This document shows positions 1 to 8,372 of a stretch of DNA of 64,000 nucleotides, in pieces. The notes under the pieces are model-generated. The model saw only the letters and a list, made by a program, of their open reading frames with translations. It did no database searches and was not told where the DNA came from. The DNA comes from Marvinbryantia formatexigens DSM 14469 (lineage in GTDB: Bacteria; Bacillota; Clostridia; Lachnospirales; Lachnospiraceae), in contig NZ_CP102268.1 in the NCBI RefSeq assembly GCF_025148285.1, forward strand, positions 744,001 through 808,000, written 5' to 3'. Position 1 is the first letter of the stretch; the number at the start of each line of letters is the position of its first letter. The position numbers and the translations under genes were made by a program.

Positions 1-98
1 GCAGCCCGGACCAGCCATGCCGCCGCTTAATTGCAGCAGCCCGGACCTGCCATGCCGCTGCTTAATTGCAACAGCCCGGACCTGTCATGCCGCCGCGC
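1..98. repeat. 35-nt tandem repeat, about 2.8 copies
   Basis: Copies start at 1, 36 and 71. Each contains a CAGCCCGGACC core followed by CATGCCGC and a CTTAAT tail. The 35-nt period is not a multiple of three, and the copies lie just past the stop codon of the small minus-strand gene at 99-311, so they are probably noncoding. The array may continue beyond the window start. No function is evident. Confidence 0.8.
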
Positions 99-311
99 TT
101 AATAATCGCAGTCTGTGGTATGATTCTGCGTCTGTACGTTTCTGGCGGCGCCTGCTTTATTCTGTGCTTTGTTCTGCGCCTTATTCTGGCTGCCGGTGCT
201 GTTCTGTGCGCCGGTGCTGTTCATACCGTCTGTAGCTCTGCCTGTTGTGTTTGTGCTGTTATAATTGCAGTTTGTAGTGTTGGATTCGTGCATATTCTTA
301 TTCTTTGCCAT
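99..311 (-). CDS. Small Asn/Gln-rich hydrophilic protein (70 aa)
   Basis: I do not recognise this family with certainty. The start is well supported: an AGGAGGG ribosome binding site lies 8 nt before the ATG. The protein is almost entirely Asn, Thr, Gln, Lys and Ala with no membrane segment, and has a short AQNK repeat near residues 43-52. The composition resembles gamma-type small acid-soluble spore proteins, which are Asn/Gln-rich amino-acid stores, but no protease site of that family is clear. It stands alone, with an AT-rich upstream region and a 35-nt repeat array downstream. A spore role is only a compositional guess. Confidence 0.6.
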   Translation of the reverse strand: MAKNKNMHESNTTNCNYNSTNTTGRATDGMNSTGAQNSTGSQNKAQNKAQNKAGAARNVQTQNHTTDCDY

Positions 312-420
312 GCTTCTGACCCTCCTGGTTTGTTAATTTTTAGTTACAGGTCTTATTATTCCTTAATATTTTTTAAATTATGTATTGCAATTTTTTCCAT
401 AATATATTATAATTCCCTTT

Positions 421-504
421 GTAAGAGGAAATACCTCTTACGACCCCTTATTAATTATTTATACTCCCCTCGAAACAGCAGGTAGCTCCCCTACCTGCTG
501 TTTC
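421..504. other. Two perfect hairpins in the intergenic region
   Basis: One hairpin has an 8-bp stem (421-428 with 434-441, GTAAGAGG). The second has a 14-bp perfect stem (472-485 with 491-504, GAAACAGCAGGTAG) and a 5-nt loop. Neither is followed by a good T run on either strand. The larger one may end transcription of the minus-strand exporter operon that stops at 604. The rest of 312-603 holds only AT-rich sequence and the repeat described next. Confidence 0.5.
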
Positions 505-510
505 ACGTTA

Positions 511-619
511 TCCGGATATTTCCGCCCCGGCTTATCTAAAGTTTATCCGGGCATTTCCGCCCGGCTTATTTCCGTTCATCCGGATATTTCCGCCCCGGCT
601 TATCTAAAGTTTATCCGGG
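511..619. repeat. Direct repeat of 41 nt with a 68-nt period
   Basis: Identical 41-nt copies occupy 511-551 and 579-619. Each runs from TCCGGATATTTCCGCC to TTTATCCGGG. A shorter related piece (CATTTCCGCCCGGCTTATTT) lies between them. The second copy overlaps the last codons of the exporter small subunit, so the coding end has been copied into the intergenic region or the reverse. Confidence 0.75.
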
Positions 620-1047
620 TGCTCCGGCTTATTTATTTTCTTCAGGGTCTGAAACACGGAATCCATAATAAAGATGGCGAGCGCTATCACCCCCGCAATC
701 TGTGCAGTAAGCGCAAGATAAGAAGCCGCCGCCTCCATATTTCCCATAAACAGCTCATATCCCGTATGATACATCGCCGCGCCCGGCACCAGTGTTAGGA
801 TGCCGGAAATCAGAAAAATGGTTACCGGCGTTTTCAGCACCCGCGCAAACAGGTGCGACACCAGCGAAATGACAAGGGCGCTGATAAAGTTCGCCCAGAT
901 AGGTCCAAAGTGCGCATTGCAGATGAGGTACACCGCCCACCCGGCGGCGCCTGTCAGCCCGCAGTATCCCAGAAATTTTTTCGGCGTCTCGATTACAACG
1001 GAAAACGCCACAATGGCAATAAATGCCCCGACGATCTGTATCAGCAT
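604..1047 (-). CDS. Threonine/serine exporter family protein, small subunit (147 aa)
   Basis: An integral membrane protein of about four to five segments, matching the C-terminal (ThrE_2) half of threonine/serine exporters. In many Firmicutes these are split into two neighbouring genes, as here. The stretch around FLISGILTLVPGAAMY carries the conserved proline-glycine motif of the family. The ATG at 1047 is chosen because it lies inside the end of the larger subunit (7-nt overlap) behind a GAGGAG site. Together the two proteins should export small amino acids by proton antiport. Substrate is inferred from the family only. Confidence 0.85.
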   Translation of the reverse strand: MLIQIVGAFIAIVAFSVVIETPKKFLGYCGLTGAAGWAVYLICNAHFGPIWANFISALVISLVSHLFARVLKTPVTIFLISGILTLVPGAAMYHTGYELFMGNMEAAASYLALTAQIAGVIALAIFIMDSVFQTLKKINKPEHPDKL

Positions 1048-1817
1048 ATGCCCACTCCTCTCATCAGTAAGGTCGCCGCCCCGGCGCCTGTCACGATTGC
1101 CGCCGCCTTGAGAACGGCTTCCAGGATTTTCGCGCCGCCCGCCACATAATCTCCCTGCAGCGTATCGCGCACAGCGGTCGTCAGCGCCGCGCCGGGAACG
1201 ATCGGCATTATCCCGCCCACAATCACCATGTCCGCGTCCAGCGGCGGATACAGCGCCTGCAGCAGCAGCGCCGTAATTCCGATCATCAGCGCGCACAGCA
1301 TGTTTTCTATAAACGCATTAAGCTCCAGCTTTGCGCACAGCAAAAGCACCGCCGCCAGCACAGCGCCGGTGATACCCGCCGCAATCCCGTCGGCGATCGT
1401 TCCGCCCAGCAGAATGGAAAAGGCGGCCGCCACCACGACAATGCAGATATTTTTCTGCCAGAGCGCGCAGGTGTGTTCCTCCATGTGCTTCAGCCCCGAA
1501 AACGCCTCTTTTAACGACATTTCTCCCGCACAGAACTTACGGGAGATTTCATTTGTTTTTGCTATTCTGTTTAAATTTGTTTCCCTGCTGCGGATACGCT
1601 TCACGACCGTCATGGAATCCATATCCGGATTATCCAGCGTGACGATCAGCCCGGTGGCGGTGACATATGCCTCCGCCGATTTCAGCCCGGACACGGAAAG
1701 AATCCGGTGTATCGTATCCTCCACCCGGTAGATTTCCGCGCCGCTGCTCAGCATAATCTGCCCGGCGAGCACCGCCGTATCCAGCAGTAATTTGTAATCT
1801 GTCAGTTGATTTTCCAT
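1041..1817 (-). CDS. Threonine/serine exporter family protein, large subunit (258 aa)
   Basis: The N-terminal half (about residues 1-110) is the soluble ThrE domain, with the SSGAEIYRVEDTIHRI segment typical of this family. The C-terminal half holds several hydrophobic helices, including one around GGIMPIVPGAALTTAVRD. It pairs with the small subunit that overlaps its stop codon. The start at 1817 is favoured because its ATG overlaps the stop codon of the upstream DUF1700 gene by one base (TAATG) and an AGGAGA site lies 13 nt before it. The open frame extends further upstream but only in sequence used by the other gene. Confidence 0.87.
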   Translation of the reverse strand: MENQLTDYKLLLDTAVLAGQIMLSSGAEIYRVEDTIHRILSVSGLKSAEAYVTATGLIVTLDNPDMDSMTVVKRIRSRETNLNRIAKTNEISRKFCAGEMSLKEAFSGLKHMEEHTCALWQKNICIVVVAAAFSILLGGTIADGIAAGITGAVLAAVLLLCAKLELNAFIENMLCALMIGITALLLQALYPPLDADMVIVGGIMPIVPGAALTTAVRDTLQGDYVAGGAKILEAVLKAAAIVTGAGAATLLMRGVGIC

Positions 1818-2263
1818 TATCTGCCATGTCTCCTGAAAATTGAAATTACCAGTATAATAAGAAGAATCGGCACAAAATATCTTATGGCAAACGCAGCGAC
1901 CGAGCCGACCAGCCACAAAAGCAGCAGCACGATCAAAATGCCGGCAATGGGAAGCACCCATTTTACCACCAGCGGATTGATGTTCCAGGTGTGCACCCGC
2001 CTGTGAAATTCCTCCTGCCGCGGCGTTTCTTCATAATAACCGCCGTTCTCCTTTTCTGTTTCCGCCTCCGACGCTTCCAGAAGCGTTTTGGCAATAAAAA
2101 CAGGGCTGCCAAGCTCCTCCAGCACATCGCTCTCTCTGCGCCCGGCCGCAACCGCCCCCGAAATATACTCATCATAATAATGCAGATGTCCCTCTATCTG
2201 CGCCGGACTCAGCTCGCCCTCAAGCTGCGTGCGCAGGGTATCCAGAAATTCCCGCTTTGTCAT
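1817..2263 (-). CDS. DUF1700 family membrane protein (148 aa)
   Basis: The N-terminal 60 residues resemble the DUF1700/HAAS helical domain (KREFLDTLRTQLEG, then YYDEYI, then ELGSP), a soluble helical module. A hydrophobic region of two membrane segments follows (about residues 102-143) and ends in a basic tail. DUF1700 proteins often sit beside PadR-type repressors, but none is present here. It is the first gene of a three-gene operon with the split exporter, coupled by a one-base overlap. The start has a GGAGG site 7 nt upstream. Its role in the exporter operon is unknown. Confidence 0.8.
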   Translation of the reverse strand: MTKREFLDTLRTQLEGELSPAQIEGHLHYYDEYISGAVAAGRRESDVLEELGSPVFIAKTLLEASEAETEKENGGYYEETPRQEEFHRRVHTWNINPLVVKWVLPIAGILIVLLLLWLVGSVAAFAIRYFVPILLIILVISIFRRHGR

Positions 2264-2351
2264 CTTTCCTCCTTTAATCGCTTCGCGATGGGATTTTTGA
2301 ACTCCTGTATCATTTTTGCGGTCTTTGCAGTAAATGCAAAAACCTGCCTAA

Positions 2352-2380
2352 ATTATAGGGCAAATACCTGAAATTCGCAA
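2352..2380 (-). promoter_or_regulatory. Sigma-A-type promoter for the exporter operon
   Basis: On the minus strand a TTGCGA -35 box is separated by 17 nt from a perfect TATAAT -10 box. It points to the DUF1700 gene that starts at 2263. It is back to back with the lipoprotein promoter. Confidence 0.7.
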
Positions 2381-2389
2381 GAACTTTTC

Positions 2390-2418
2390 TTGATTTTCAG
2401 CAAAATCTGGTCTATACT
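2390..2418 (+). promoter_or_regulatory. Sigma-A-type promoter for the CPYC lipoprotein
   Basis: TTGATT, 17-nt spacer, TATACT on the plus strand, about 110 nt before the ATG at 2530. The long 5' leader (about 105 nt) shows no obvious riboswitch. Confidence 0.65.
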
Positions 2419-2529
2419 AAAAGCAGTTCAGCCATATCTTTGCACTTATCTGCATAAACCTTAAAAAGGTGATGCAGTCCAGCCAGGTTATATCAGAACT
2501 ATTAGAAGTTTTAAAGGGGAGATTCTGAG

Positions 2530-3189
2530 ATGAAAGCACGTAGGTACAGACTTCTGGTGATTATGGTGTGCTGTCTTGCCGGTTTTTCCGGCTGCCGCCG
2601 GAAACCAGTCGAAACGGAAACACAGTCCGAGACTGTTTCAGAGACACAGTCAGAAAGCGAAACAGAAACACAGACAACAAAGAAACAGACGGAAACACAG
2701 AAGCAGACAACGCAGAAACAGACAACACAGAGAACCACCATCACCCCGTCCACGCAGGTTCCGCAGACCACCTCCACGCAGGCGCAGACGACAGAAGCCG
2801 CCCAGACCACCGAAGCCGCCACCCAGCAGTGTCCTTACTGCTATAACTGGTTCGGCACCACGCTCCAGGCGGACGGCAGCTCGGAATATTCCAGCCACGT
2901 AGCCGCCGAGGAGGCTTATCTTGAGAGCATCCAGTCCTCTGCAACTACGCCGGATACCTCATCCTACCAGACCGGCGCCGATGGAAATCTCTACGCGCAG
3001 TGTCCTTATTGCTTCCAGTGGTTCTCCGATACCGCCGATGCCAGCGGATATTCTCCCTATGCCGACCATGTGGCCGCCGAGTCCGCCTATGCCGCACAGA
3101 TGGCAAACCAGGATCTTGTGCAATGCCCTTACTGCGGTAACTGGGTAACGCAGGAGGAATACCAGGATCATATCAATAACGGCTGGTAG
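2530..3189 (+). CDS. Lipoprotein with three CPYC zinc-ribbon-like motifs (219 aa)
   Basis: Residues 1-22 form a lipoprotein signal ending in the lipobox LAGFSGC, so the mature protein should be tethered outside the cell. A low-complexity linker rich in Thr, Gln and Glu spans about residues 26-97. The rest carries three copies of a C-P-Y-C-x-x-W motif: CPYCYNWF, CPYCFQWF and CPYCGNWV. Each of the first two is followed by a short Ser/Tyr-rich segment and an HVAAE helix. The motif resembles half of a zinc ribbon, so metal binding is plausible but unproven. A GGGGAG site precedes the ATG. It is a single gene between divergent and convergent neighbours. I do not know a named family for it. Confidence 0.8.
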   Translation: MKARRYRLLVIMVCCLAGFSGCRRKPVETETQSETVSETQSESETETQTTKKQTETQKQTTQKQTTQRTTITPSTQVPQTTSTQAQTTEAAQTTEAATQQCPYCYNWFGTTLQADGSSEYSSHVAAEEAYLESIQSSATTPDTSSYQTGADGNLYAQCPYCFQWFSDTADASGYSPYADHVAAESAYAAQMANQDLVQCPYCGNWVTQEEYQDHINNGW

Positions 3190-3244
3190 ACAGCTCTCCG
3201 GAATTCCCGTTCACAAAGCGGAATTTAAAACAGAAATACTGCAA

Positions 3245-3269
3245 AAGCGCCGGATAAGCTCCGGCGCTT
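3245..3269. terminator. Shared hairpin between convergent genes
   Basis: A 10-bp stem (AAGCGCCGGA with its complement) and a 5-nt loop lie between the lipoprotein stop at 3189 and the deacetylase stop at 3276. On the minus strand a short TTTT follows, so it best fits termination of the deacetylase transcript. It could also serve the plus-strand gene. Confidence 0.6.
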
Positions 3270-3275
3270 CACACA

Positions 3276-4067
3276 TCAGGACACATCCGAAATCTGCCTG
3301 CCGGTGTGATCCATGTGATAATTGTCTTTATAAATCAGCTCAGAGATTGGCACCACCTCATATCCCTGCTCCGCCAGACCGGTAAGCAGCTCATCCAGCG
3401 CCTGCGCTGTGTATTTAGCCCCGTTATGGCAGAGGATTATCGCGCCCTCCTCCAGATTTTTATGCTTCAGCACCGTATCCAGAATGCTCTGCACGCCGTA
3501 ATCCTTCCAGTCAAGGCTGTCGACCGACCACTGGATCGGATAATAACCGCACTCCTGCGCCGTAAGAATCACCTCGTTATCGTAATCCCCATAGGGCGGA
3601 CGGAACAGCGTCATTTCCACGCCGGTCAGCTCTTTCACCTTATTATGTACCGTCATCAGCTCGCTGATGCATTCCTCCTTCGACAACTGGCTCATATTCT
3701 TATGATTTTCGCTGTGGTTGCCAAGGTCGTGACCGGCTGCCTGAATCTTTTTCACATCCTCCGGATAGGCGGAGACCCAGCCTCCCGTCATAAAAAATGT
3801 CACATGGACATTGTGATTGGCGAGAATATCCAGTATCTGCTGCGTGTCCTCATTTCCCCACGCCGCATCGAAGGATAGCGCCACCTGCTTTTTGTCTGTC
3901 TCGACACAGTAAACCGGCAGTTCCCGATCCCCGGCGCGGCTGCTCGTCTGCGCGGTGGCATTGCCGAAGCGCACGCCGCCCGCTATCGCCAGCAGGGTGC
4001 ACAAAAGAATCAGAGCGCCGCCCCGGTGACGCTGCAGCAGACGCTCCATTCGTCCAACGTTTTTCAT
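3276..4067 (-). CDS. Polysaccharide deacetylase, sporulation (PdaB-like) type (263 aa)
   Basis: A signal or membrane anchor covers residues 17-35, followed by a NodB-type deacetylase domain (about 58-250). Motif 1 reads LSFDAAWGNEDT, the variant DAAWG form common in clostridial PdaB-like proteins. Motif 2 HSENH carries the zinc histidines, motif 3 is RPPYG, motif 4 is WSVDSLDW, and the last is LCHN. It should remove N-acetyl groups from peptidoglycan or another glycan outside the membrane. A GAGGT site precedes the ATG. Monocistronic between rpoD and the convergent lipoprotein. Assignment to spore cortex modification is by family analogy. Confidence 0.85.
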   Translation of the reverse strand: MKNVGRMERLLQRHRGGALILLCTLLAIAGGVRFGNATAQTSSRAGDRELPVYCVETDKKQVALSFDAAWGNEDTQQILDILANHNVHVTFFMTGGWVSAYPEDVKKIQAAGHDLGNHSENHKNMSQLSKEECISELMTVHNKVKELTGVEMTLFRPPYGDYDNEVILTAQECGYYPIQWSVDSLDWKDYGVQSILDTVLKHKNLEEGAIILCHNGAKYTAQALDELLTGLAEQGYEVVPISELIYKDNYHMDHTGRQISDVS

Positions 4068-4206
4068 AACTGTACCTCGAAGCTTTTTTACAGTATATGA
4101 AAGCGATGGCTTATCCTATGACGCATCTGCACCGGCAGGCGCCGTCTTTCCCTGTCGCATCTGCGCTTCGCTTTGGTTAGCACGAGCGCCATCCCGAAAA
4201 CTTTTT

Positions 4207-5331
4207 CTAGATCAAAAAGTCTTTCAGTCGTTTGCTTCTGGATGGGTGGCGCAGCTTGCGCAGCGCCTTCGCCTCTATCTGACGGATGCGCTCACGGGTA
4301 ACGTTGAATTCTTTGCCGACCTCTTCCAGGGTCCGCGCTCTGCCGTCAATCAGTCCGAAACGAAGCTGGACTACCTGGCGTTCCCGGTCTGTCAGTGATT
4401 CCAGCGCAGTGCCGAGCTCCTCGCGCAGCATGGAGAAGGCTGCGGAATCGGACGGGGAGAGCGCGGAATCATCCTCGATAAAGTCTCCGAGATGGCTGTC
4501 GTCCTCCTCACCGATCGGCGTATCAAGCGACACCGGGTCTCTGGAGATCTTCAGCACCTCGCGCACACGCGAAACCGGAACGTTCAGACGCTCCGCCACC
4601 TCCTCCGGGGTCGGTTCGCGCCCCAGCTCCTGCAGCAGCGTGCGTGTCATGCGAAGCGTCTTGTTGATCGTCTCCACCATATGCACCGGCACGCGGATCG
4701 TCCTGCCGGTATCCGCGATTCCTCTGGTGATTGCCTGACGGATCCACCAGGTGGCATACGTACTGAATTTAAAGCCCTTGGCATAGTCAAACTTGTCCAC
4801 CGCTTTCATAAGTCCCATATTGCCCTCCTGGATAAGGTCCAGAAACGGCATACCGCGGCCGACATATTTTTTTGCGATGCTGACAACGAGACGCAGGTTC
4901 GCCTCAATAAGCCGCTTTTTCGCCTCCTCATCGCCCGCCTCCACTCTTTTCGCGAGTTCTACCTCTTCTTCGGTGGTAAGCAGCGGCACATTGCCGATCT
5001 CTTTCAGATACATACGCACCGGATCTTCCGTGCTGACGCCCTCCAGAACGTCCGCATCATCGATAATCTCCACTTCCTCCTCGTCGGAGAGCAGAATATC
5101 ATCGTCGTTATCCAGAAGAAGCTCCGTCGTATCGTCCGCATTATCCTCATGAACCAGGTCAATATTATGTTTTTCCAGATATTCAAAGACAAAATCCATC
5201 TTTTCTTCCGAAATCTGCATCGACCCGAAAGCATCGTTTACCTCTTTGTAGGTAAGCATGTTTTTCTTTGTTTTTGCCTCTGCAACCAAACCTTCCAGTG
5301 TTTTTAAAAACTGTTCATGCATTTCATCCAT
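4207..5331 (-). CDS. rpoD: RNA polymerase primary sigma factor (374 aa)
   Basis: The housekeeping sigma-70 factor. The N-terminal 95 residues are the short acidic region 1.1-like part of Firmicutes Sig[13 protein letters not shown] opens region 1.2, region 2 includes [12 protein letters not shown], region 3 includes [11 protein letters not shown], and region 4.2 contains [20 protein letters not shown]. Length fits the family. The ATG at 5331 lies inside the end of the upstream clpX-like gene (8-nt overlap), so translation is probably coupled. In most Firmicutes dnaG precedes sigA; here it does not, and the gene seems to be transcribed from the clpX promoter near 6.8 kb. Confidence 0.97.
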   Translation of the reverse strand: MDEMHEQFLKTLEGLVAEAKTKKNMLTYKEVNDAFGSMQISEEKMDFVFEYLEKHNIDLVHEDNADDTTELLLDNDDDILLSDEEEVEIIDDADVLEGVSTEDPVRMYLKEIGNVPLLTTEEEVELAKRVEAGDEEAKKRLIEANLRLVVSIAKKYVGRGMPFLDLIQEGNMGLMKAVDKFDYAKGFKFSTYATWWIRQAITRGIADTGRTIRVPVHMVETINKTLRMTRTLLQELGREPTPEEVAERLNVPVSRVREVLKISRDPVSLDTPIGEEDDSHLGDFIEDDSALSPSDSAAFSMLREELGTALESLTDRERQVVQLRFGLIDGRARTLEEVGKEFNVTRERIRQIEAKALRKLRHPSRSKRLKDFLI

Positions 5332-6742
5332 AAACTACTAAATCTCCTCTCAGGGTAATCTGCGGACCTCCGGTATGTTCGATGTATGCCCTGGTAATCG
5401 TTACCTTACCAATATTGTCATCTTTGGGAATTTCATACATGATATCGAGCATAATTTCCTCAATAATCGCCCGGAGTGCCCTTGCACCCGTCTTTTTCTC
5501 AAGCGCACGCTCGGCAATCGCCTCCAGCGCATCGTCTTCAAACTCCAGTTGTACCTCATCCAGCGCCAGCAGCTTCTGGTACTGCTTTATAATGGCGTTT
5601 TTCGGTTCCTTCAGAATCCGGACCATCATTTCCTTCGTCAGTCCCTGCATGGTAAATACGATTGGCAGCCGTCCGATAAACTCCGGAATCATTCCAAATT
5701 TGCGAATGTCCTCATTGGTCACCTTTTCCAAAATGTGCGGGTCGCTATCATATTTGTCACGCAGGTCCGCCTGGAAGCCAATGGATGCCTGTTTGTTCAG
5801 ACGTTCCTTAATAATGTCCTCCAGTCCCGGAAATGCTCCGCCGCAGATAAAGAGTATATTGCGCGTATTTACCGTCTCCAGAGGAACCATTGCATTTTTG
5901 CTGTTTGCCCCGACCGGGACCTCCACATCGCTGCCCTCCAGCAGCTTTAACATTCCCTGCTGGACGGATTCGCCGCTCACGTCTCTCTGCGTCGCATTCT
6001 GTTTTTTGGCAATCTTATCGATTTCATCTATAAAAATAATACCGCGCTCTGCCTTCTCCACATCATTTCCCGCCGCCGCGAGAAGCTTGGATACCACGCT
6101 CTCGATATCATCCCCGATATAGCCCGCCTCCGTCAGGGAGGTGGCATCGGCAATGGCAAGCGGAACATCCAGCAGTCTGGCAAGCGTCTTCACCAGATAC
6201 GTTTTTCCGCACCCGGTCGGTCCAATCATCAGCATGTTGGACTTTTCAATTTCAATCTCATCCATCGTACCGGTCGCCACCCGCTTGTAGTGGTTGTACA
6301 CGCCGACGGAAATCACCTTTTTCGCATATTCCTGCCCGATGACATACTCGTCCAGCTTCGCCTTGATTTTGTGGGGCGCCGGAATCGATTTTATATCAAA
6401 TTCCTTCTGCGGCTGCGGTTTTTTCTTTTTCACCTTCTGACGCTTCGGAACCTCCTCCGGCATATCCGACAGATTTATCATCTGCATGTTCGGGAACCGT
6501 CTGGTCAGCTCCATCAGCTCCTTATAGCTGTCCGCATCCATGCGGCTCATGCTGCCAAACGCCTTCTGCAGGCAGTCCGGACAAATCGTAAGATTCATAA
6601 GCTCCAGCATTTTTCCGGTCTTACTCTCCGGTCTGTGGCAGATATAACATATTTTTTCATATTCGTCGTCTTTTTTTACTTCTTCCGTCACTTCTTCAGG
6701 TTTCTTTACTTCTTCCGGTAAAGAATCTTTTTCTTCTGGCAC
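5324..6742 (-). CDS. clpX: ClpX-type AAA+ unfoldase with C4 zinc domain (472 aa)
   Basis: Feeds substrates to ClpP. Residues 1-28 are charged and unusual for ClpX. A zinc domain follows with CYIC and CPDC pairs 19 residues apart. The AAA+ core has Walker A GPTGCGKT, pore loop GYIGDD, Walker [10 protein letters not shown], an IGF loop ([11 protein letters not shown]) of the kind that docks ClpP, and sensor 2 GARALR. I chose the GTG at 6742 because an AAGGAGAGG site lies 6 nt upstream and a sigma-A promoter lies inside the longer open frame. It may be a second ClpX paralogue, since the usual clpP-clpX pairing is absent. It overlaps rpoD by 8 nt. Confidence 0.9.
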   Translation of the reverse strand: MPEEKDSLPEEVKKPEEVTEEVKKDDEYEKICYICHRPESKTGKMLELMNLTICPDCLQKAFGSMSRMDADSYKELMELTRRFPNMQMINLSDMPEEVPKRQKVKKKKPQPQKEFDIKSIPAPHKIKAKLDEYVIGQEYAKKVISVGVYNHYKRVATGTMDEIEIEKSNMLMIGPTGCGKTYLVKTLARLLDVPLAIADATSLTEAGYIGDDIESVVSKLLAAAGNDVEKAERGIIFIDEIDKIAKKQNATQRDVSGESVQQGMLKLLEGSDVEVPVGANSKNAMVPLETVNTRNILFICGGAFPGLEDIIKERLNKQASIGFQADLRDKYDSDPHILEKVTNEDIRKFGMIPEFIGRLPIVFTMQGLTKEMMVRILKEPKNAIIKQYQKLLALDEVQLEFEDDALEAIAERALEKKTGARALRAIIEEIMLDIMYEIPKDDNIGKVTITRAYIEHTGGPQITLRGDLVVYG

Positions 6743-6799
6743 AAAATCCTCTCCTTCTTCTGTTGCGTGCTTATCTGCACAACTAGCCCATCTTAAGCA

Positions 6800-6828
6800 A
6801 TCATAACACAGGAATCTCATTTTCACAA
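6800..6828 (-). promoter_or_regulatory. Sigma-A-type promoter for clpX-rpoD
   Basis: TTGTGA, 17 nt, TATGAT on the minus strand. The predicted start of transcription is about 50 nt upstream of the GTG at 6742. This places the promoter inside the extended open reading frame and supports the shorter ClpX. Confidence 0.7.
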
Positions 6829-6849
6829 GAAAAGTTTTTATAAAAACGG

Positions 6850-6883
6850 ATAAAAACCCGGAGTGTTTTCGCACTCCGGGTTT
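6850..6883 (-). terminator. Intrinsic terminator of htrA
   Basis: A 12-bp perfect stem (AAACCCGGAGTG at 6854-6865 with its complement at 6872-6883), a 6-nt loop and a T-rich tail on the minus strand, 21 nt after the HtrA stop codon. Confidence 0.88.
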
Positions 6884-6903
6884 CCCGGTATTCCAGTGGC
6901 TTT

Positions 6904-8298
6904 TTAGAATCCAAACCCTCTGAAAAAGTCCTGCATTCCATAGTTACCGTCATTGCTGTCGTAATAGTAGCTGTCGTCTTCCTGGCTGTCATCCGAGCCG
7001 CTGTTGTCGGACTTGCTGTTATCCGAGGAAGTCGAGGTCTGCAGGTCTGACTTCTTTCCGAGCTTAACTTCAATCTGCTTTTCCTGATAGCCGTTATCCT
7101 CAAATCTCTGCAGCGTTACGGTTACCGTCTCCCCTGCCTCATAATACTGCATACGGTTCAGCAGGTCAGCTCTGCTGGAAATCTTTGTCTCATCCAGCAT
7201 CGTAATGATATCGCCTGTCTCAATGCCGGCTTCCTTAGCTGCGCTGTTATCTGTCAGCTCATATACCAGGGCTCCGGAGGGAACGTGATAGAGCTCCTTG
7301 GTGTCGTCATCAATATCCATCACGGTGATTCCAAGTGCGCCTGCATTTTCCTCATCCACTCTGGTTCTGGTGGTCTGGTTCATCAGATCTTCGATAATCG
7401 GCTTTGCAGTGTTGATCGGGATAGCATAACCCATGCCTTCCACGCCTTCCACTGCCGCTTTTGCGGAGTTGATGCCAACCAGGCGTCCGTTCATATCCAG
7501 AAGTGCGCCGCCGCTGTTACCGAAGTTGATCGCCGCGTCGGTCTGGATCATATCGTTGGTAACGGTTCCGCTGTCAGTGGAAACGGATACCTCGCGGTCC
7601 AGTGCGCTGACAACGCCGGCGGTAACGGACTGCCCGTAGCCGAGTGCATTACCGATGGCAACTACCCACTCGCCAACCTGAAGCTCATCGGAATCGCCGA
7701 GCTGGATAATGCCGATCTTATCAGCCACCTCTTCGTCGATATCGTCCAGACTGACTGCGATGACCGCCAGGTCCATCGAGGAATCGGTGCCCTTCACAAG
7801 CGCCGGTGCGAGTGTTTTCTCGCCGTCCTCATCATCCTCTACATCCACGCTGAAGCATACCGTCAGCTCCTCTGCTCCTTCTACCACGTGATTGTTTGTG
7901 GCAATCAGAAGCTCGTCGTCATTCTTGCCGACGATGATGCCGGAGCCGCCGCTGGTGGTCTCCTGCTGGTAGCTTCTTCCAAAGAAGTCTACCTCCTCGA
8001 TGCCCACATTCGTGATAGCCACGATGGCCGGCATGGCATCGGATGCAACTGTCTGTACATCCGGCAGTCCGCCGCCTGCATTGCTCTCCTCCTGTGTGGG
8101 AATCTCATCGATGTCCGCCGCCTCTGCTGTCGCGGAATCCAGCGTGGTGTCCGCCGCCAGGTCCGCCTGCGCGTCCAGTGTTATGCGGTCCTCCTGCTGA
8201 TTGCTCTCCATATTTCCAATTCCATATACTGTCGCCCCAAGTGCTCCGACCGCTGCCAGCGCGGCTGCACAGGTACCTATTTTCTTTTTCATACTCAT
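6904..8298 (-). CDS. htrA: HtrA/DegP-type serine protease with PDZ domain (464 aa)
   Basis: A membrane-anchored extracytoplasmic quality-control protease. Residues 6-28 form the single anchor. The trypsin-like domain (about 75-290) has catalytic His137 (NNHVVEG), Asp176 (SSMDLAV) and Ser262 (GNSGGAL). A PDZ domain follows (about 310-405). The last 60 residues are a Ser/Asp/Asn-rich tail with a Tyr patch and an aromatic end. The region between anchor and protease is acidic. An AGGAGGT site precedes the ATG by 10 nt. It is monocistronic with its own terminator. Confidence 0.95.
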   Translation of the reverse strand: MSMKKKIGTCAAALAAVGALGATVYGIGNMESNQQEDRITLDAQADLAADTTLDSATAEAADIDEIPTQEESNAGGGLPDVQTVASDAMPAIVAITNVGIEEVDFFGRSYQQETTSGGSGIIVGKNDDELLIATNNHVVEGAEELTVCFSVDVEDDEDGEKTLAPALVKGTDSSMDLAVIAVSLDDIDEEVADKIGIIQLGDSDELQVGEWVVAIGNALGYGQSVTAGVVSALDREVSVSTDSGTVTNDMIQTDAAINFGNSGGALLDMNGRLVGINSAKAAVEGVEGMGYAIPINTAKPIIEDLMNQTTRTRVDEENAGALGITVMDIDDDTKELYHVPSGALVYELTDNSAAKEAGIETGDIITMLDETKISSRADLLNRMQYYEAGETVTVTLQRFEDNGYQEKQIEVKLGKKSDLQTSTSSDNSKSDNSGSDDSQEDDSYYYDSNDGNYGMQDFFRGFGF

Positions 8299-8372
8299 AA
8301 TCTAAAGACCTCCTGTTTCTTTATGTTGAAAATATCATATCAGCCATTTGTGTACAATTTGTGACAACAGTT

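Noticed and set aside
6743-6874. Longer N-terminus of the ClpX-like protein (516 codons)
   Set aside because: A good sigma-A promoter lies within this stretch and the ATG choices lack ribosome binding sites, while the GTG at 6742 has an excellent one.
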